A stretch of 64,000 bases of DNA. It comes from Rubrobacter indicoceani. GTDB taxonomy: Bacteria > Actinomycetota > Rubrobacteria > Rubrobacterales > Rubrobacteraceae. Positions within the stretch are counted from its first letter, which is position 1. Each line of letters opens with the position of its first letter. The stretch is from positions 1,488,001-1,552,000 of the forward strand of contig NZ_CP031115.1 in the NCBI RefSeq assembly GCF_003568865.1. The letters run 5' to 3'. Under the pieces are notes generated by a model. It had not been told where the DNA came from. It did no database searches and saw only the letters and a program-made list of their open reading frames with translations. The position numbers were made by a program, and so were the translations under genes. This document shows, piece after piece, positions 62,144 to 64,000 of this stretch.

Positions 62144-62239
62144 TCAAAGTATGAACCTCATCACCGCATAGTATCCGAGCCAGAACGAACCGAACCCGAC
62201 CAGTATCAACACCACCGCGAGCTTCCACGCACCGCTCAT
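62144..62239 (-). CDS. Tiny single-helix membrane protein (31 aa)
   Basis: ATG at 62239 overlaps the folC stop in an ATGA arrangement and follows GGGGGG by three bases. The product begins MSGAWKLAVVLILVGFGSFW and ends LGYYAVMRFIL: one transmembrane helix with a short positively charged flank, no other motif. It lies 31 bp upstream of the zinc-ribbon membrane protein. Translational coupling and composition argue for a real gene, but conservation is untested and I recognise no family. Confidence 0.5.
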   Translation of the reverse strand: MSGAWKLAVVLILVGFGSFWLGYYAVMRFIL

Positions 62240-63453
62240 ACGCCCCCCTGACGACCATCCAGAAACCGCCGCGCCCCGGCCACAGTGACAAAGGAACCCG
62301 TTACAAGAACGACCCCCCCGGACACCGTAACCGCCCGCCTGACGGCTTCAGCTACATTCGGCTCCACATACACCTCCCCGCAGGACCCGACACCGGGCAG
62401 ACCAAAGATGGACCACGGCTCCGCCGCCCGCTCGTCGTCGGGCCGCGTGAGGAACAGAGAAACCTCCGCCCCTCCAAGCAACTCAAGCATACCTGCTATG
62501 TCCTTATCCCTCAAAACCCCGAAAACTACACCTATCCGGCTTTTCGAATACTCCCTGCGCACCTTTTCGAGCGTCGCCCGGAGACCTTCCACGTTGTGGC
62601 CGCCGTCGAGGATCACCCGGGCATCGCCGACGGTCCGCACCTCGAAGCGACCGGGGAGGCTTCCCGGGACCTGCTCCCGGATGTGCGTTACAAGGTTCTC
62701 CGGGATGTGCTCGCCGGTCAGTTCTCCGGCGGCGCGGCATCCGAGCCGGACGTTCGCCTCCAGGTAGCCGGAGGCGGCGGAGGCTTCGTCGCTGGCCTCG
62801 ACAAGTCGGGCGGGCAGTTCCCCACACCGGCTCCGGGCAAGGCCGACCACCTCCTGGTTGTCTGTACCGAGGATCAGAACCCCGTTTTCCGGGATGGAGG
62901 CGAGCTTTTCGGTCGCTATCTCACGGACCGAGTTGCCGAGGTATTCGGTGTGGTCCAGAGAGACGTTCGTCAGAACGACGGCCTCCGGCCCTGCAGCGGT
63001 CGTTGCGTCGTAGCGCGCCCCGAGCCCGGCTTCAAGAACGGCCCACGTAACGCCCTCCTCCCGGAACATCGCGAGCGCACCCGCCGTCAGGAGTTCGAAC
63101 TGCGTTACCTCGATGCCGAGCCCGTCCGCGACGGAGATAGCCTCGTCCATGCCCTTTGCGAAAGCCTTTTCCGAAACCTGCTCCCCGCGAAGCCGCACCC
63201 TCTCGGCGTAGGACACAACGTGCGGCGAGAGATATGTTCCCGTAGCCTCACCCGTCGCTTCAAGCGCGGCGGAGAGCGCGACCGATGTCGTTCCCTTGCC
63301 GTTTGTACCGACGACCTGCACCACGCGCAGGTAGCGTTCCGGGTTTCCGAGCGCGGCGAGCAAGGCTTCTATGCGTTCAAAGCCGAGCGAGATGGAACGC
63401 CGACGGTCGAGCTCGGCGGTTACCCGGGAGAATGTCGGTCCGACCTTCCGCAA
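62236..63453 (-). CDS. folC: Folylpolyglutamate synthase / dihydrofolate synthase
   Basis: Mur-ligase-superfamily ATPase adding glutamate to (dihydro)folates. N-terminal RRRSISLGFERIEALLAALGNP, P-loop VVGTNGKGTTSVALSAAL, LTNVSLDHTEYLGNSVREIA, and ILDGGHNVEGLRATL. 405 residues. Four bases after valS, the common Gram-positive pair valS-folC. Confidence 0.94.
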   Translation of the reverse strand: MRKVGPTFSRVTAELDRRRSISLGFERIEALLAALGNPERYLRVVQVVGTNGKGTTSVALSAALEATGEATGTYLSPHVVSYAERVRLRGEQVSEKAFAKGMDEAISVADGLGIEVTQFELLTAGALAMFREEGVTWAVLEAGLGARYDATTAAGPEAVVLTNVSLDHTEYLGNSVREIATEKLASIPENGVLILGTDNQEVVGLARSRCGELPARLVEASDEASAASGYLEANVRLGCRAAGELTGEHIPENLVTHIREQVPGSLPGRFEVRTVGDARVILDGGHNVEGLRATLEKVRREYSKSRIGVVFGVLRDKDIAGMLELLGGAEVSLFLTRPDDERAAEPWSIFGLPGVGSCGEVYVEPNVAEAVRRAVTVSGGVVLVTGSFVTVAGARRFLDGRQGGV

Positions 63454-63457
63454 GCCG

Positions 63458-64000
63458 CTAGAGGTACGCTTCGAGGCGGGCCTTCAGCGTGTCGAGGAGC
63501 TTCGCGTTTGCGTCGAGCTTCGCCCGCTCTGCGGCGACCACGTCCTGCGGGGCACGCTGTACGAACTTCTCGTTTGCAAGCTTTTTCTCGACGCGGTTCA
63601 CCTCGCCCTCGACGCGGGAGACTTCTTTGCGCAGGCGGTCTATCTCGCCCCGACGCATCTCCTCCGACAGAGCTATCTCGACCGCCGTATCCCCCGCCGA
63701 GAGCGTCGTCGCGGAACCCTCGACGGAACCGACGATCTTTACCCCGGCGAGCTTCGCGAACACCGCTTCGTCAACACCGGCCGGCAGGGTACCTCTGAGT
63801 TCGCCGCTTGTCTTTGAGTCGTTGCGGAAAGAACGCACCGCCTGAACGGCCTGCTTTGTCGCGGCGAGGATTCGCTCGGCTTCGGGGCTGTCGAGCGACT
63901 CGCTGTAGAGCGGCATCGGTTGTCGGACAAGGTAATCGTCGTAGCCGAGGGTCTTTGACATCTCCTCGGTGACAAAGGGCATGACGGGGTGGAGCATCCG
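63458..64000 (-). CDS. valS: Valyl-tRNA synthetase, C-terminal part (truncated by window)
   Basis: Last 180 residues of ValRS. The anticodon-binding domain end (MLHPVMPFVTEEM) is followed by a loop with FRNDSKTSGELRGTLPAG and the C-terminal coiled-coil arm (GEIDRLRKEVSRVEGEVNRVEKKL, seen as RLRKEVSRVEGEVNRVEKKL; KFVQRAPQDVVAAERAKL) that contacts tRNA and is diagnostic. The frame continues past base 64000. Confidence 0.95.
   Translation of the reverse strand, partial: RMLHPVMPFVTEEMSKTLGYDDYLVRQPMPLYSESLDSPEAERILAATKQAVQAVRSFRNDSKTSGELRGTLPAGVDEAVFAKLAGVKIVGSVEGSATTLSAGDTAVEIALSEEMRRGEIDRLRKEVSRVEGEVNRVEKKLANEKFVQRAPQDVVAAERAKLDANAKLLDTLKARLEAYL

Noticed and set aside
62109-62291. 60-codon minus-strand frame overlapping the end of folC
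   Set aside because: It overlaps folC in another frame and has no family features. The shorter frame 62144-62239, coupled to the folC stop, is a better candidate.

Overview
The window is about 64 kb of GC-rich bacterial chromosome from a Gram-positive with actinobacterial character. I read it as Rubrobacter or a close relative (class Rubrobacteria, Actinomycetota). That assignment is inference from gene content and order: DivIVA, SepF and YggT close the division cluster, FtsA and MreBCD are both kept, and the Mur, MurT, RsfS and Obg genes are Gram-positive in type. Nearly all genes lie on the minus strand. Only a TPR gene fragment, a DUF4242 gene and rpsT lie on the plus strand. Genes are tightly packed, and many neighbours share ATGA, GTGA or TTGA overlaps.

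Layout, left to right (transcription mostly runs right to left). 1-1 kb: end of a TPR protein gene and a DUF4242 gene on the plus strand, separated from the pyr operon by a perfect 34-bp palindrome. 1.1-9.9 kb: pyrimidine operon pyrR-pyrB-pyrC-carA-carB-pyrK-pyrD, with a PyrR-binding loop beside the pyrR ribosome binding site. 10-29.8 kb: division and cell-wall (dcw) cluster mraZ-rsmH-ftsL-ftsI-murF-mraY-murD-ftsW-murG-murC-ftsQ-ftsA-ftsZ-pgeF-yggS-sepF-proC-yggT-divIVA-DUF167(frameshifted)-rluD. murE is missing. 29.8-30.3 kb: a C-rich (on minus) untranslated stretch, then tRNA-Met and tRNA-Asn. 30.3-40.4 kb: dnaG, dgt, recO, deoC, era, cdd, dgkA, ybeY, an HD-domain membrane protein and phoH. 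40.6-46 kb: yqeY, rsmE, dnaJ, hrcA, lepA. 46.1-49.6 kb: rpsT (plus strand), holA, comEC, comEA, tRNA-Ala. 49.7-52.8 kb: rsfS, nadD, obgE, rpmA, rplU. 52.9-55.9 kb: murT and a metallo-beta-lactamase/Rieske protein. 56-60.4 kb: rodA, mreD, mreC, mreB, radC. 60.5-64 kb: maf, ndk, a zinc-ribbon membrane protein, a tiny membrane ORF, folC and the end of valS.

The content is mostly housekeeping: pyrimidine synthesis, peptidoglycan precursors, divisome and elongasome, translation-factor GTPases, replication and DNA uptake. I found no CRISPR array, transposon, prophage or defence island. The items most worth a second look are the MBL-Rieske protein beside an orphan murT, the missing murE, the frameshifted DUF167 gene, a ComEC without its nuclease-like domain, a 31-residue membrane ORF coupled to folC, MraZ boxes running into the mraZ start, the PyrR loop, and genes (murT, phoH, possibly mraZ) with no well-placed ATG/GTG/TTG start.
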